64,000 nucleotides of DNA from Morinoia aosen (GCA_030386875.1 CM059564.1:39700075-39764074); one strand, 5' to 3'; positions 43,815-56,304 are shown, counted from the first letter of the stretch. A program made the numbers and translations. The notes: a model not told the origin generated them from the sequence alone.

Positions 43815-45185
43815 GGTAAATGTTGAGGACTTGACCATAATTGATTTTCGAATTTTTGATGCCTAAATAATGTTAATCAGATCAAAAGAAACAAGTTTTC
43901 TTCAATGCACTTTCCGGCGGAAACAAGTATTTTAAAAGTTATAGCGGTAAATGAGTTACCGGAACTCCAGTGTTTAAGGCGGAAATAAATGAATAAGGGA
44001 AGCATCACCCTATTACAAACGTAAAGAGGTTAGGTCGAGAGGGATAGCCACAGTTCTTTTAGTGAAAATTGGAAATCAATTGAAATTCTACTATGCATAA
44101 ACATAATTAATGAGATGAAGAGTTATATTGTCGATGCAAAAGACTGAACTCGAAAGTTCCCAGATACGTCAAACCGACGATATACCGTCATCTCAGGGCT
44201 GCCAGTGACGTCGAAGCAGCGGTAAACACTTTATAAGCAGCGGTAAACACTTCATAAGCAGCGGTAAACACTTTATTATAAACTTAAAGAGGTTGGGTTG
44301 TAAGGGGTAGCCACAGTTCTTTTAGTGAGAATTATCAATAAAGTGAAATTCTAGTATGCATTAGTATAAATACTGAGATGACGAGTTCATTTGTCGATCC
44401 GAACGAATTCATTCGAATGCTCTCAGATACGTCGAACGTTCGACGTAATGGGTCGGTTAAAACCTTTCTTTATAATTTCCACTAAAAGAACTGTTGCTAG
44501 CCCTCACGACCCAACCTCTTTACGTTTGTAATAGGGGGTTTGCTTCTCTTCTTTATTTTTTCTAGCAAAGTCGGCTTGGTTGGCGCGCGGCAACGCCTGT
44601 TTACTTTTACGTCGGACCGCGCGGTATATTTTTCCCCGCCTGAAACACTGGAGTTCCGGTAACTCATTTACCGCTACAACTTTTGAAATACTCGTTTCCC
44701 CCGGAAAGTGCATTGAAGAAAACTTGTTTCTTTGGTCAATATTTACTTTATGTCAGGCAAACGACCATTATGGGCGCCGCCATCTTGGATTTGATGTAAA
44801 CAAGATTGCGGTCGTCACCCTAATGGGTGGGTTAGAAGCTTTATTTATAATTTTCGCTATAAGAACTGTGGCTAACCCTCACGACCCAACCTCTTTACGT
44901 TTGTAATAGGGGGTTAACTACCCTTATTAACTAAATAACGGCTCCGGCGCGCGCGCGCCGGCGCCAACTTCAAAGTACAATTATTCAAAAATAACGCATC
45001 AGCGAGCAGAATGTCATTCTTGTAAAAGGTTATTAAATGTGTTCCTTTATTGATTATTTGCCCCCAAATTATTTATTTCCTTGCCTGACATAAAATAAAT
45101 ATTGTCCGTTTCTTTTGATCTCATTAACCATATTTTGGCATCGAAAATTCAAAAATCAATTATGGTCAAGTCCTCAATATTTACC
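43815..45185. mobile_element. Long-TIR element family A, copy A4 (inside B0, containing B')
   Basis: GGTAAATGTTGAGGACTTG to CAAGTCCTCAATATTTACC with perfect 8-bp flanks AAAAATAA. Without the nested B' it is about 990 bases, larger than A1-A3. The interior includes three short tandem GCAGCGGTAAACACTT units near 44217-44270. Confidence 0.88.
44734..45107. mobile_element. Element family B, short copy B' (inside A4)
   Basis: GGTCAATATTTACTTTATG to CATAAAATAAATATTGTCC, 25 of 27 terminal bases inverted-repeat matched, flanked by perfect 8-bp duplications GTTTCTTT. 374 bases. It interrupts the right arm of A4 between CTTGTTTCTTT and TGATCTC. Confidence 0.9.
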
Positions 45186-45210
45186 AAAAATAAATATTGC
45201 CCATTAAAAA

Positions 45211-48020
45211 TTATTCCCAAACTATGTTTTAGTATGCATATCTGGATATGGAAGATTTACTCCAGCACTTTTTCATGACAATATCCTTATTTTTAAATTC
45301 TATACCATACATAAAACAAAAAATAATAATTATCAAAATAATCAAATAAATGGGTTTTCAGTATCTAGTGATCCGATATTGGTGACTCATTTATGAGGAG
45401 AGAAACTGTAAGATATGTGCATGGGCTTTTTTACCTGTATCTGGCATACTCTTATACTTGAATTCATGACAAAATAACTTTTTGATCAATAAAAAATTAA
45501 GGAGTAATGCTGATTGGGTAAAAATTTAAAACTTGGCCTTGAGTAACAACCCATAACAGTACCTACATTACTAGACCCTTGCAACATGTTGCACTGACTT
45601 GGAACTGTACAGTTCTTTGTTAAAACTATGTACAAGGTTCAAAGGAAGTTGATATGAAGAGATTGAAAACTTAATTACAGTAAAGGGTTTAATTCATTTT
45701 TTTAATGAGTATACGGCAATACAAATACGCAATGAACACACAAAAACAGTTAAATGTATCTGCTATGATAAAAGTTATCAAGTGAACATTCTCAATTAAC
45801 ATTGCAGAATTAACTCACTTGCTTAAACAGATTTATTCATTCATTTATCAAATCCCCTAATGGGCCACATGTAATACAAATAGACAAAAGAATTCTAAGT
45901 TATTTAAGCCGTCATAGACAGCTCGAAATCCACAAAGAAGAATGCTAAGCTTGAATTCGCATTTCGCAAGCCGCAATCCCAGGACCCGGCGAATCGAAGT
46001 ACCGTGGTAGTATTGGCCTTGAATACTTTTAGACGGATGTTAGAAAAATTTTGATCGTATTTCGTTCCGAGCAAATTAGCAAGGAAAAAACGCATACCAG
46101 TCGACCAAAATAATGTAACATCATTTTAAATACAAAAAATTGAACCATCGAAAATTCATTTATACCAGATATATATCAGTAGAATCATTACTTAAAAGTA
46201 TTACGGAGGACAGGTTGGTATATAAAAACATTTGAGCCCAACAAGTTCAGAGACTTCTAGGGCATCCTATGGAAACATTATTTTGCATTTATGATATTAC
46301 TTGTTTGAGAATACTAAGCTTATATATTAGGCAAATAGTTGCTTAGCGTAAAAGAGTGAAAAATAACACTAATTTAATGTCTCTAATTATGTTTTTATGC
46401 TAGCGAGAACGGCGTATTCAAAAATGTATTTGCACATACGGGTTCATATATGTACACAGCCTATATATATTATATATGAAAGTCTCTAAATGTAGAAGAA
46501 TTCAAAGCAAACGTGTCATGCCATTTCGCATCGTTCTTATAAATATTAGCATACTACATATAACATTCCTCTGTTCTACATTACTTACTGCCAAGCTCAA
46601 CGATCGCCCGCTTGTTTTAATTCTGCCCATTGCTGCTTATAAATCAGGGTTTCAAACTTTGCAAGCCTGAAATACGAGTATCTATAAATTGTGAATTTTC
46701 GCACCTCTGCATCACATTTTTTCCCTAGACTTGCAGCGAAGACCTCACGCTAACATGCAGGTAAGGTTGAAGCAACCGAATTGAGTGTTCCAATATAATA
46801 CAAAAACGGAAACTGGAAATCATGGCGATTACATTCAATAAACACTCTGCGATTATTTAAAATTTCTTGTTAAAGGTAACTGTGTTTTTCAGTCAATAAA
46901 ATGAGTGCAATGGAATACTGCTTTAAAAAGAAATTTATTGCTACCCAAGTGAGCGTCCTAGGTTTCTCTATCACAAAATATCGATAAAAAATGAAAAATT
47001 GGCGTTGTCTGAGCCTAGGGCTTACGTGTGGTATCCAGCATCTGTTTTGTCTAGAATGCAAATTCTATGGAATGTTTTTTTTATCCCTAACATTGTACTA
47101 GTAAATACAATGCCAGGGGCTAGCGTGTCTCAAAACTCAAATGAATATCTGTACGTGTGCCGTCAATCCTCGAGTAATGCGGCATCATCTCGTGTGAAAC
47201 CTCAAGTAATGCGAATAAAAATGAACACTAATTCATTAACTAATACAATGTTTGATTCCAGTTATGAATATCTAGTGATAACTTGATGCTATTTTTTTAT
47301 CAGTATAAGTTGATCTAAGCTTTAAATGGCATCAGATAACTCGAAAATTGACAGCACTTGAATTTATTTCTATTTGCATTCATTATGGACAAGGTAGCGT
47401 ATTTTTCTAAGCTAATTTAAGGCCTGGAATCGTGACTGGATTTCAAGAATTTTGGTGCTGGAGTTCACCACCCAGTCGCGCCCACTTTTTTAATGAGCAT
47501 GCCTCTATCCATGCATAAAACATCACCACTAATATATAATCAGGCTACTGAATGAAAAGAGGATACCAGCGACGTTTTTTAATCAAGCAGATTTGTATTA
47601 TTTATGCTCCATAAACTCGTAGGTCACATTATCGTAAGACAGCAGGGGATAGATCAGAATATTCTAAGGTTTTACCGCAATCAAACGCAATTTCAACTTC
47701 GTGAACAAGTAATCAGAGTGGTTTTTGGATTTTAAAAAATACGGCTAAAATTATAACAAGACTTTTAGAAGTGAATTACAAAAAAAGAGTAGAGAACTAT
47801 CAGAGAAATAAAATCCCATAAAGATTCCATAATACAAATGCCATGGAAAAGAATTTACTTCATTTCGTCTCTACAGTCTCAGGTGAAATGCATTTATGTA
47901 CAATGTGAACGTAAAGTCTGAGCTCAGTGACCTTTCATGGAACGAGTGTATGAGGTAGCGAGATGAGAATTCTCCTGGCCAAAATTCTGCATTTCTGGCT
48001 TTGAGGAGCACACAATATCA
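45211..48020. other. Non-coding stretch
   Basis: AT-rich DNA without recognisable exon, repeat or RNA. Short ORFs on both strands (for example near 45904-46095 and 46999-47286) have no conserved motif. Confidence 0.5.
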
Positions 48021-48029
48021 AACGAGGTA

Positions 48030-48345
48030 GACAAATACGAGTGCTCATTAGGGCTAAATTTCATTCATGAAAAGGCCGAATATGAGATTTTTTAGTTAAA
48101 CACCAAGTGCTTTCTAAGCCCAAATTTCATTCCCTAAGACCGAATATGATGTTTTTTGAACCAAATACTGAGTGCTCTTCATGGTCAAATTTCATTCCAG
48201 AAAACGCCGAACATGAGATTTTTTAGACAAATACTGAGAGCTCATTCAGGCCAAATTTCATTCGCGGAAAGGTCGAATTTTAGATTTTTTAGACAAATAC
48301 TGAGTTGCTTTAACAGCCAAATTATATATACGAAAAGAGATATTT
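48030..48345. repeat. About 66-bp tandem repeat
   Basis: Four to five degenerate units containing CCAAATTTCATTC, a GGCCGAA-like block, ATGAGATTTTTTAGAC and AAATACTGAGTGCT. Non-coding. Confidence 0.8.
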
Positions 48346-48375
48346 TCTGTAAAAGTCCATCTTATGAACTGAAGT

Positions 48376-48599
48376 TTGTGTTGGGTTGTAGAGTACCACC
48401 GCACAGCTTGCCTGGCTCGAGGCAGAGTGGGGATGCCTCCAGTCGGCCCTCCAGCGCCGCTACACTTGCGACTTCAACGCACCCTGCGGCCTCCAGCAGA
48501 CCTCTTCTCGAGAATAATCCCCCTAGGCTTCATTCATTTCCTGTCCTTGGTACTGGACCAATGAATCGAACATTATGTAGGAGTTTCCACGCAGTTTGA
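48376..48599 (+). other. GC-rich island, possible exon
   Basis: An island of GC-rich sequence follows an acceptor-like TTGGGTTGTAG. The frame ending at 48599 encodes RVPPHSLPGSRQSGDASSRP then SSAATLATSTHPAASSRPLL, a disordered-looking product. The minus strand is also open for part of it. I recognise no family; it could be an exon of an undetected gene, the 5' exon of TUFM on the other strand, or chance. Confidence 0.2.
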
Positions 48600-48826
48600 A
48601 TTCAGGAGCGGTGAGAGGGAGTTTTTACGGAGCCATTCCGTTCAATGATTCTAACACTTTCAAGTTTCTTTTGAATACTTATATTCTGGATATGTTGTTA
48701 AAAAAATTATTGAAAATTTGCAATACTAGGATTTGAATCATCCTGCCACCTAACATATTTCCAAGATGCGATAGATTTTTTTACTTCGAAAGAACTTTGA
48801 ACTTTGGGGAATATTTCAAGGCTACC

Positions 48827-49062
48827 AGCACATTGATAAACATATTTCGAATTCATCAGAATTTATTTAAGTAACGCACACTAACCTGCTATTTATAATA
48901 GTTAAGGACCGAGTACTTACGAGGAACGATGTCAATTTGATATTTCAAGTCAACCAGCACGTCGATGAAGATTTTTAGATTTGTCTGATTTTCTTACAAC
49001 AACGCACACTGATCTGCTATTTAAGGACCGCGTACTTACATGGAACGATGCCAATTTGTCAT
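48827..49062. repeat. About 120-bp direct tandem duplication
   Basis: Two units share ACCAGCAC.T.GAT, AACGCACACT, CTGCTATTTA, TAAGGACCG.GTACTTAC and GGAACGATG.CAATTTG. Confidence 0.75.
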
Positions 49063-49530
49063 CGCGAGACTCTGTTGGGATAGCTCACAGCAGCGCACTC
49101 ACAAGGCACTAATTCTTCCACCTATAACAGAAACTGAAGGAGTTCGTTCATGGTGGAGTAAAGAGGAGTAACGTTACACCGTGTAATTACATACACCGTG
49201 TACACCGTGTAATTACATGCTGACACGTACTTCTTGCTCACGTATGTTGGTGTTGGTTGAAGAAGATAGCTTTTTTGAACGCAGGGTAGAACCATATTCT
49301 TGCGGCGACATTTATTTTTTGCTGGGCCAATTTTACTTAAAACTATTTCATAATTAAAATTTTGAATTTGTAATAAAAGTTCAAATATTCTCTTTCTAGG
49401 TTCTTCTTTTTGACGTTACCACAAACGTATGTGGCAGAAATAGCTTTATGCTAAAGTGTTCAAAGTCTTTTAGATGCGTATTGGTCTGCATGAGAATTTG
49501 TTCAAGAGAACATACGACGGTATTAATATC

Positions 49531-50156
49531 TAAATAAAAAGAAGAACCAACGTTATAAAAAGAACATTTATTATAGCAAACGTTTCAGAATAAAATTATT
49601 TCATCATCAGTGCTGGAAGAAATGAAAAGTAATTTTCAGTCATAAATTTTATATGAATATATAAAAGAGATTCTAGAATACGGAGGTCTTGTTCATCAAA
49701 GGCCTTCGTATTCTAGAATCTCTTTTATACATTCATAAATAAACCTTCACTAAATAACGATTTCAGTGCGACAAAATTATTTGTAGCCCCTACTTCTTAA
49801 CTTGCGGTATGCTCAGGTGTGCTTAGTCTGTGTGCATGTAGTATGTATGTGTGTGTATAGATATATATAAAGGCGTAGGTGTATGAGTGTGTTGCGTGTG
49901 TATGGTTGTGTACGCCTGTATACTGTGTATACACTGTGTATATTGCCTATACGCTTATGTATGGTACTTTATTCGCTAGAAAAGGTTTTATTATTTTTTT
50001 TGCCTTTTTGCTTGGTATTTCTATTCAAACCTTATCCGTCTTATTCATGACTGAAAATTAATTTTAATTTCTTCCAGCCCTGATGATAGAGTAATTTTAT
50101 TCCGAAACGTTTGCTATGATAAATGTTCTCTATAACTTTGGCTCTTCTTTTTATTT
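49531..50156. mobile_element. Foldback/MITE with about 110-bp inverted repeats
   Basis: AAATAAAAAGAAGAACCAA, AGCAAACGTTTCAGAATAAA and CTGGAAGAAATGAAAAGTAA on the left are mirrored at 50042-50156. Between the arms is a second smaller palindrome (49664-49735, AGAGATTCTAGAATACGGAG and its inverse) and GT-rich simple sequence. Confidence 0.82.
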
Positions 50157-51605
50157 TGAGAATAAGATTCCCTAAGAATCGCCCAATAAGTACTACTATA
50201 GATCGTATTATTTTAACATAACTTTTGTATCATCAAATGGTTTTAACATTATTTTCTAAAATAAAATATGCTTTAATTGTTCCTATGAACCGACTACAGA
50301 ACGGAAATTCTGAAATTATCGCACTGATTTTGATACTATACTATTTTTCCGCTTGTAATCTATTTAAGACTTCACAAGGTCAATGCAGTTTTAACAGTTC
50401 GCTTGGAAAAGTCCGTATTATGTAATGGGTTCTTAATGCCCAGAAGAGTACTGAACTCTTCCAGATTAAAAGTTTCCTTACATCTATTGCGTCCTAAAAC
50501 GTGATCTCGAAGAAAAAAAGTGCGATGATTCGTTGCTTTTGTTTGTGGCTCACAATGTCGCGCGTGTGCTGCGCAAGGCAAGGCTCATGCATTGTTTGTA
50601 CGAGAAACAGGAAACGGACTTTCGAATTCACCGTGGGGTTGAGGATTATAAATCTCTTTGGTATCCACATTACATATTGCAAGTGTCCCAGGAGCCACCT
50701 CTTCTTGAATAGGCACTTTTTATATCGTAACACAGGTATGTAAAATTAAGACCACGCAGCAGGGTTTTGTGTGTCACTGCATGCCTGCTCAAAACATGTC
50801 GCCCGTACGCATGCTCAGTGTCCCACAACTTTACAATCTTATGATAAACATCTGTGATGCACATACAGTTCTTAATGTATACTTTCGACGATATTTTGAG
50901 TTTCACTCTGTCCTATAATGATTTAAAATAGCGTGGAGCAACTATGTTAGAACGATGTAATAGAATTGCACCCATTACACTTACTCTACTGATAGCATGC
51001 CGAAATTAACGTTGCGTTTTAAAACTTTCCCTGGTTTTACACAATTTACAAATGAAAATGTTTAAACCAAGCGTTGCACTTTTGATATTTCTAAACTAAT
51101 TTACAATTGATGAAACTAGACGTGACTTGAGATAAGTAGGTGTAGTGAGAACGAGCTTTCAAGATGAAGTTCAAAGACCTCTTCCCAGATCTTCAATGAC
51201 CTGAGCACGATCGCTACAATACCGTATTGTTGCTATGTCTCGCGGCACCTCTTCATCCATAAAGCACAACACACTTTGAAACCTACTCTACGTTGTACAA
51301 AACATTACAATTTTCACCTCATTTGAGAAGCAACGCCTCGTCAATGACATCCTCGAGCGGTACTATAGCCGTTTTAGCACCTGCTCTAATTCAAACGAAA
51401 CTCATTCACAGTCGGAACATGTTGGCGATTACGCGTCGGCATCTCATTGGTAACTGTAAGCTCAAGGAACGCTGTTATTGCGAAGCACTCAACATAGCAA
51501 CACGCGTGGTGCAGACTGCGTGAGAGGGAGTAACGACGAGCGAGGCAATTAGAGCAAATCTTCGTGGGAGCACAACGCAGCAGCCAAACTCCTCCTGGTG
51601 GCTGT

Positions 51606-51882
51606 CGAACGGCACTTTGTGTCGCCTACATATCATGAGAGGGTGGTTAAAGAGAATATTAATTTTGCAGTTTAAAACTTGTCGAACGGCACTTTGTGTT
51701 ACCTGGGGGAATATTGATTTTACAGTTTCAAAATTATTGAACGGTACTTTGTGTCACCTCTATGATGAGAGGGGGTTATTGTGAATATTGATTTTGCAGT
51801 TTCAAAATTGTCGAACGGCACTTTGTGTCACCTTTGTGATGAGAGTGTGATTAAAGTGAACACTAATTTTGCAGCTTCCAAA
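51606..51882. repeat. About 76-bp tandem repeat
   Basis: Four units each with GTCGAACGGCACTTTGTGT, CACCT, GATGAGAG and AATATTGATTTTGCAGTTTC, one shortened. Non-coding. Confidence 0.82.
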
Positions 51883-52821
51883 TTTCTTTTCTAATTTTAT
51901 AGAGGGGATTTTGTGTGTTTATAAGTTTTCACGTACTTCGTCTGGTCGCAGCGGGGTGTCACAGGTGTTATTCACTAATTTTTGCAAAAGAGCCACTTCG
52001 GTTAAATGCATTGATTGAGAAAGCCGCAGGTACCGCAAGTTAGCGTGTTTTATATTAATTACATACTAATTAATTGTTTAAATAGTAGATTTATATATTT
52101 ATCAAGAGCCGTGATTTTAGTCATCGCGAGCCGCGCAATAAATACCACTGGTGTAGATCAGCCTCTCAACCGCGACGAAAACGACGCTGCTCCAAGCATA
52201 GCTTCTTCATTATCAGTAGCCTGTGCAAAACTTTGAAAAAATTCTCTTTGATAATTCGTTTCCTTTGACGATAAAATATTGTTTGCATGCTTTTTAGAAC
52301 TTACGCGTACTGTAGTCGATATTTATATTCCTTCAAAGACATTGTGTTCTTGTAAACCCGACGCATATTTCAATGCCAGGCTAAACTTTTGGATTGTTAT
52401 TGCACCCAATCTGCTCGGAGTGAAATCTTCCAGCAAAAACATTCCGGTTAACCCTCCAATTATATAATTATCATGTTAAGTACTGTCACGAGTATTCCAC
52501 GTCAAACGAAACTCAAAATGAAAGTAACAATATTAAAAAACTATTTGCAGAATTTTTACCCGGTTTCGACCAAATTGTCCGTACGTTGAACGCTTTTTCT
52601 GTAAATGCCATACTTTTGATAGAATATCTTCAAAAATATTTACCCGTTATAACTCTATTGAAGCCTGTAAGATACATGTTTGCGCAAGAAAATCCAATGA
52701 TAAAATGAATACACGACAATTGAACTTTAGAATAAGCTTTAGAAAAATTCACAATATCATTTGTTAACTGAACCTTGGCATGTATCTGTGATACCAATAG
52801 CTGAGATAAAGCACGTGCTAA

Positions 52822-52934
52822 TACCCAGTCTAAATTTTCCGCTGCCTGCATGCATGTTTTTCGCCGCCCAAGTAATTTAATCGTTTGGGCGGCGAAAAAC
52901 ATGCATGCTCCCGCGAAAAAAGTTAGACTGGGTA
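52822..52934. mobile_element. Hairpin MITE with TA flanks
   Basis: TACCCAGTCTAA and TTAGACTGGGTA are perfect inverted ends; inside, GCATGCATGTTTTTCGCCGC and its inverse leave only a short AT-rich loop. Nearly the whole 113 bases fold on themselves. TA ends suggest Tc1/mariner-type mobilisation. Confidence 0.8.
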
Positions 52935-54049
52935 ACGTAAGTTCCCCTTTCTTGATAATATCATAAACTGTTTTTAACCAACCTACGAGAAAAGATGCAA
53001 TCAACAACGGAACAACGAGTATTCGAGATCACGAAGTATATTAGCCCTGGAAGAGTTAAAGAAATAAAAGATGCGATGCAAATTTTCTCAGGACGGTGAA
53101 TCTTCTGATAAAAGAACGTCCAAAAACTCACTGAAGAAGGAACTGAGCTGTATCTTAACAAAGGTCATTCATCACCGAGAAGAGAAGTACGAGCAGATGC
53201 CAATGTTAAAAAAATTTGAACAATGTAACAAAAAATTAACGGGTGTCATATCTCCAGAAAGAATGGACTGCTACAGCACAAAATCAACATCTAGCCGAAG
53301 TATAAACTACGATATGCAATGACACCCCTGTAATTTGCAGCATTGACTTCTTCAAGCTAATATTGCTCGTCACAAAAAGTTCTACGGAATACTAAAAGAC
53401 GAAAATATATTCTAGCCTCCCTAAAAACACCAAAAAATTGAAAGAATCACTAAAGAATTCAATGAACTAAAAAAAGATCGACAGTAAATTAAACGAATGT
53501 TTCACTGATACGATCAATAACTCAACGATAAGTGTGATGAATTGGAGCTTAACACATGTTCACAATATTTGTAATAAAATGATTTATCCGTCGTAGCTTT
53601 TCAGAAATTCGAACTTAAGTTAAATTGTGGCGAGTACATTTTATTGTTTGACTCTCCTCCGCAAAATGTTACTGACAACCTCCATCAGAGTAATTATAGG
53701 GTAAATATTTTTGACAGCATTTTGTCAAAACGTTCTATATTGGTGAAAAGCGTTCAATGAAAATATGGTAGAAACAGTTAAAAAATGTAGCAAATTTTTT
53801 TTTGAAATTTATTCTATTTATTTCGGATGTGTTTAACTTGGAACACCGTTTATAACTAATTTACAATGATTTTCTTAAAAGATTCAATTTGCACATTAAG
53901 TTTCAAACTAATGAAATTAAAAAATCATGCCCCATCGATAAACCAGTTTATTTTAAACTATAATTTTTGCCTCAAAATACTTTTTAACAACTCGAAAATG
54001 CTCACCGAGCTTAAAGCACTTCTATTACTACCCAAACGATCACTGCTAG
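52935..54049. other. Non-coding stretch
   Basis: AT-rich. A Lys/Ser-rich open frame at 53071-53322 (+) has no recognised motif and follows the MITE closely; it may be a decayed transposon ORF. Nothing else supported. Confidence 0.4.
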
Positions 54050-55165
54050 GCTGCACCATTGCCCAAAAGCAATAGTGCAGCCATTGCCTTTGAAAGTTGT
54101 CAGTATCTACAAAATTGCTTTGGAAAGTTGCCATTGTCTACACCATTGCCCAAAGACAATGGTATAGCCGTTGCCTTCAAAAATTGACAGGATCTACACC
54201 ATTGCCCAAAGACAATGGTATAGCCGTTGCCTTTAAAAGTTGCCATTGTCTACACCATTGCCCAAAGACAATGGTATAGCCGTTGCCTTCAAAAATTGAC
54301 AGGATCTACACCATTGCCCAAAGACAATGGTATAGCCATTGCCTTTAAAAGTTGACAGGATCTACACCATTGCCCAAAGACAATGGTATAGCCATTGCCT
54401 TTAAAAGTTGACAGGATCTACACCATTGCCCAAAGACAATGGTATAGCCATTGCCTTTAAAAGTTGACAGGATCTACACCATTGCCCTAAGACAATGGTA
54501 TAGCCATTGCCTTTAAAAGTTGACATGATCTACACCATTGCCCAAAGACAATGGTATAGCCATTGCCTTTAAAAGTTGACAGGATCTACACCATTGCCCA
54601 AAGACAATGGTATAGCCATTGCCTTTAAAAGTTGACAGGATCTACACCATTGCCCAAAGACAATGGTATAGCCATTGCCTTTAAAAGTTGACAGGATCTA
54701 CACCATTGCCCAAAGACAATGGTATAGCCATTGCCTTTAAAAGTTGACATGATCTACACCATTGCCCAAAGACAATGGTATAGCCATTGCCTTTAAAAGT
54801 TGACAGGATCTACACCATTGCCCAAAGACAATGGTATAGCCATTGCCTTTAAAAGTTGACAGGATCTACACCATTGCCCAAAGACAATGGTATAGCCATT
54901 GCCTTTAAAAGTTGACAGGATCTACACCATTGCCCAAAGACAATGGTATAGCCATTGCCTTTAAAAGTTGACAGGATCTACACCATTGCCCTAAGACAAT
55001 GGTATAGCCATTGCCTTTAAAATTTGACAGGACCTACACTATTGCCCAAAGACAATGGTATAGCCATTGCCTTTAAAAGTTGACAGGACCTACGCTATTG
55101 CCCAAAGACAATGGTATAGCCATTGTCTTTAAAAGTTGACAGGATCTACACCATTGCCCAAAAGC
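54050..55165. repeat. 56-bp hairpin-forming minisatellite, about 20 units
   Basis: The unit is AGGATCTACACCATTGCCCA, AAGACAATGGTATAGCCATT, GCCTTTAAAAGTTGAC. ACCATTG and CAATGGT pair perfectly, as do AATGG and CCATT. Central units are almost identical; edge units are degenerate and two units keep GTTGCCATTGTC. Confidence 0.97.
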
Positions 55166-55760
55166 AATAGTGTAGCCTTCAAGTTACGTGACCAGCGAGC
55201 GAGTCTAAGCAAAGCATTTCACGTGACGTCAAGCTTTCTTTGACACCTGAGCTTCGGCCTCAAATCTACCTGTAAATGATCTTAGAAAATGAGATCCAGT
55301 GTGCGGCACGGCACTTATCATTGTAGCCCATTGCTCACGTGGTCGAAATGGAAACACGTGCTGATTGACATGCTCCAAAAAATTTAAATGAATTCCATCA
55401 AGATAAGACAGAGCCCCTGCACAACTAGATTTTCTCTAATTTCTTACTGGAAAATATGTGCATACACATAACTCTATGAAAAAATTAAGACTAGGACTCA
55501 TGACGAAAGGAAATTTACCCGCAACGAAAAAAGTGTGCGCGAGTAGAAGTAATTGACGCAGAAGGCCTTCGTGGTTTTGTTGATTAAAATGCGTGTCGAA
55601 TGCATTAAAAGTATAATTTTCTATTTTAGTTATTCTGTCTACCAATCGATGGAGCGCACTACGGCTTCCAATCAGAGCTAGTAAAAAATTTTCTTCTCCA
55701 GCTACCATTATCAGTGGCCAGTTCTCTACCAGCGAAGAACCACTACCAACATCCACATTA
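55166..55760. other. Non-coding stretch
   Basis: No exon recognised. A minus-strand ORF covering 55436-55966 is Met/Val-rich because it reads the neighbouring CAT-rich repeat and is not credible. Confidence 0.5.
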
Positions 55761-56160
55761 CCACTATCATCACTCATCTCTGCCATTATTACCATCAGCG
55801 CTACAGTCATCAAAACTACCGTTTTCAACATCATTCCTACTTTAATCGTCACCATCATTCTCACTTTTATCGTCATCATCATCTCTGCCATTACCTCCAT
55901 CAGCACCACCAAGATCAACACTACAACTGGCGTCACAAGCATCATTCCCATCATCATCTCTGCCATTACTACATCTGCACCACCATGATCAACACTACAA
56001 CTGGCGTCACAAGCATTATTCTCATCATCATCTCTGCCATTACTACGAGTACATCTGCACCACCATGATCAACACTACAACTGGCGTCACAAGCATCATT
56101 CCCATCATCATCCCTGCTATTACTACATCAGCACCACCATGATCAACACCACCACTGGCA
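55760..56160. repeat. CAT/ACC-rich tandem repeat of about 74-81 bp
   Basis: Units contain GCACCACCATGATCAACACT, ACAACTGGCGTCACAAGCAT and CATCATCATCTCTGCCATTA, three good copies from about 55908 preceded by degenerate CATCAT-rich sequence. Confidence 0.85.
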
Positions 56161-56304
56161 TCACAGGCACCAGGCTACCACGAGCATCACCGCAGCATCA
56201 CGGCGAGATGGCACATACCAGAGCAGGGCTGTCTAGCCACGGGAGCTCCCGCACCCCGTAGGCATCCCGCCCGTCCCGTCACCTCCTTCCTGTCGCGTTT
56301 TTGT

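Larger units (their letters stand above)
42239..45202. mobile_element. Long-TIR element family B, outer copy B0 with nested insertions
   Basis: The left end GGTCAATATTTACTTTAGG and right end AAATATTGCCC, with flanks ATCAAAAA / ATTAAAAA (7 of 8). Removing A3 and A4 rejoins the right TIR TTGCCTGACAAAAAATAA to ATATTG, matching the left TIR. It contains conserved blocks GGGCGCCGCCATCTTGG and ACGACCCAACCTC in several orientations. Confidence 0.78.

Noticed and set aside
42205-44906. ORFs sharing the peptide AIRTVANPHDPTSLRL in two places
   Set aside because: The identity comes from two copies of transposon family B; the reading frame is short and lacks any transposase motif.
54050-55165. Direct repeats with regular spacing as a CRISPR array
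   Set aside because: There are no variable spacers; the whole 56-bp unit repeats, and the context is an animal nuclear genome.
55436-55966. 176-codon Met/Val-rich minus-strand ORF
   Set aside because: It reads through the CAT-rich tandem repeat; there is no domain and composition follows the repeat.
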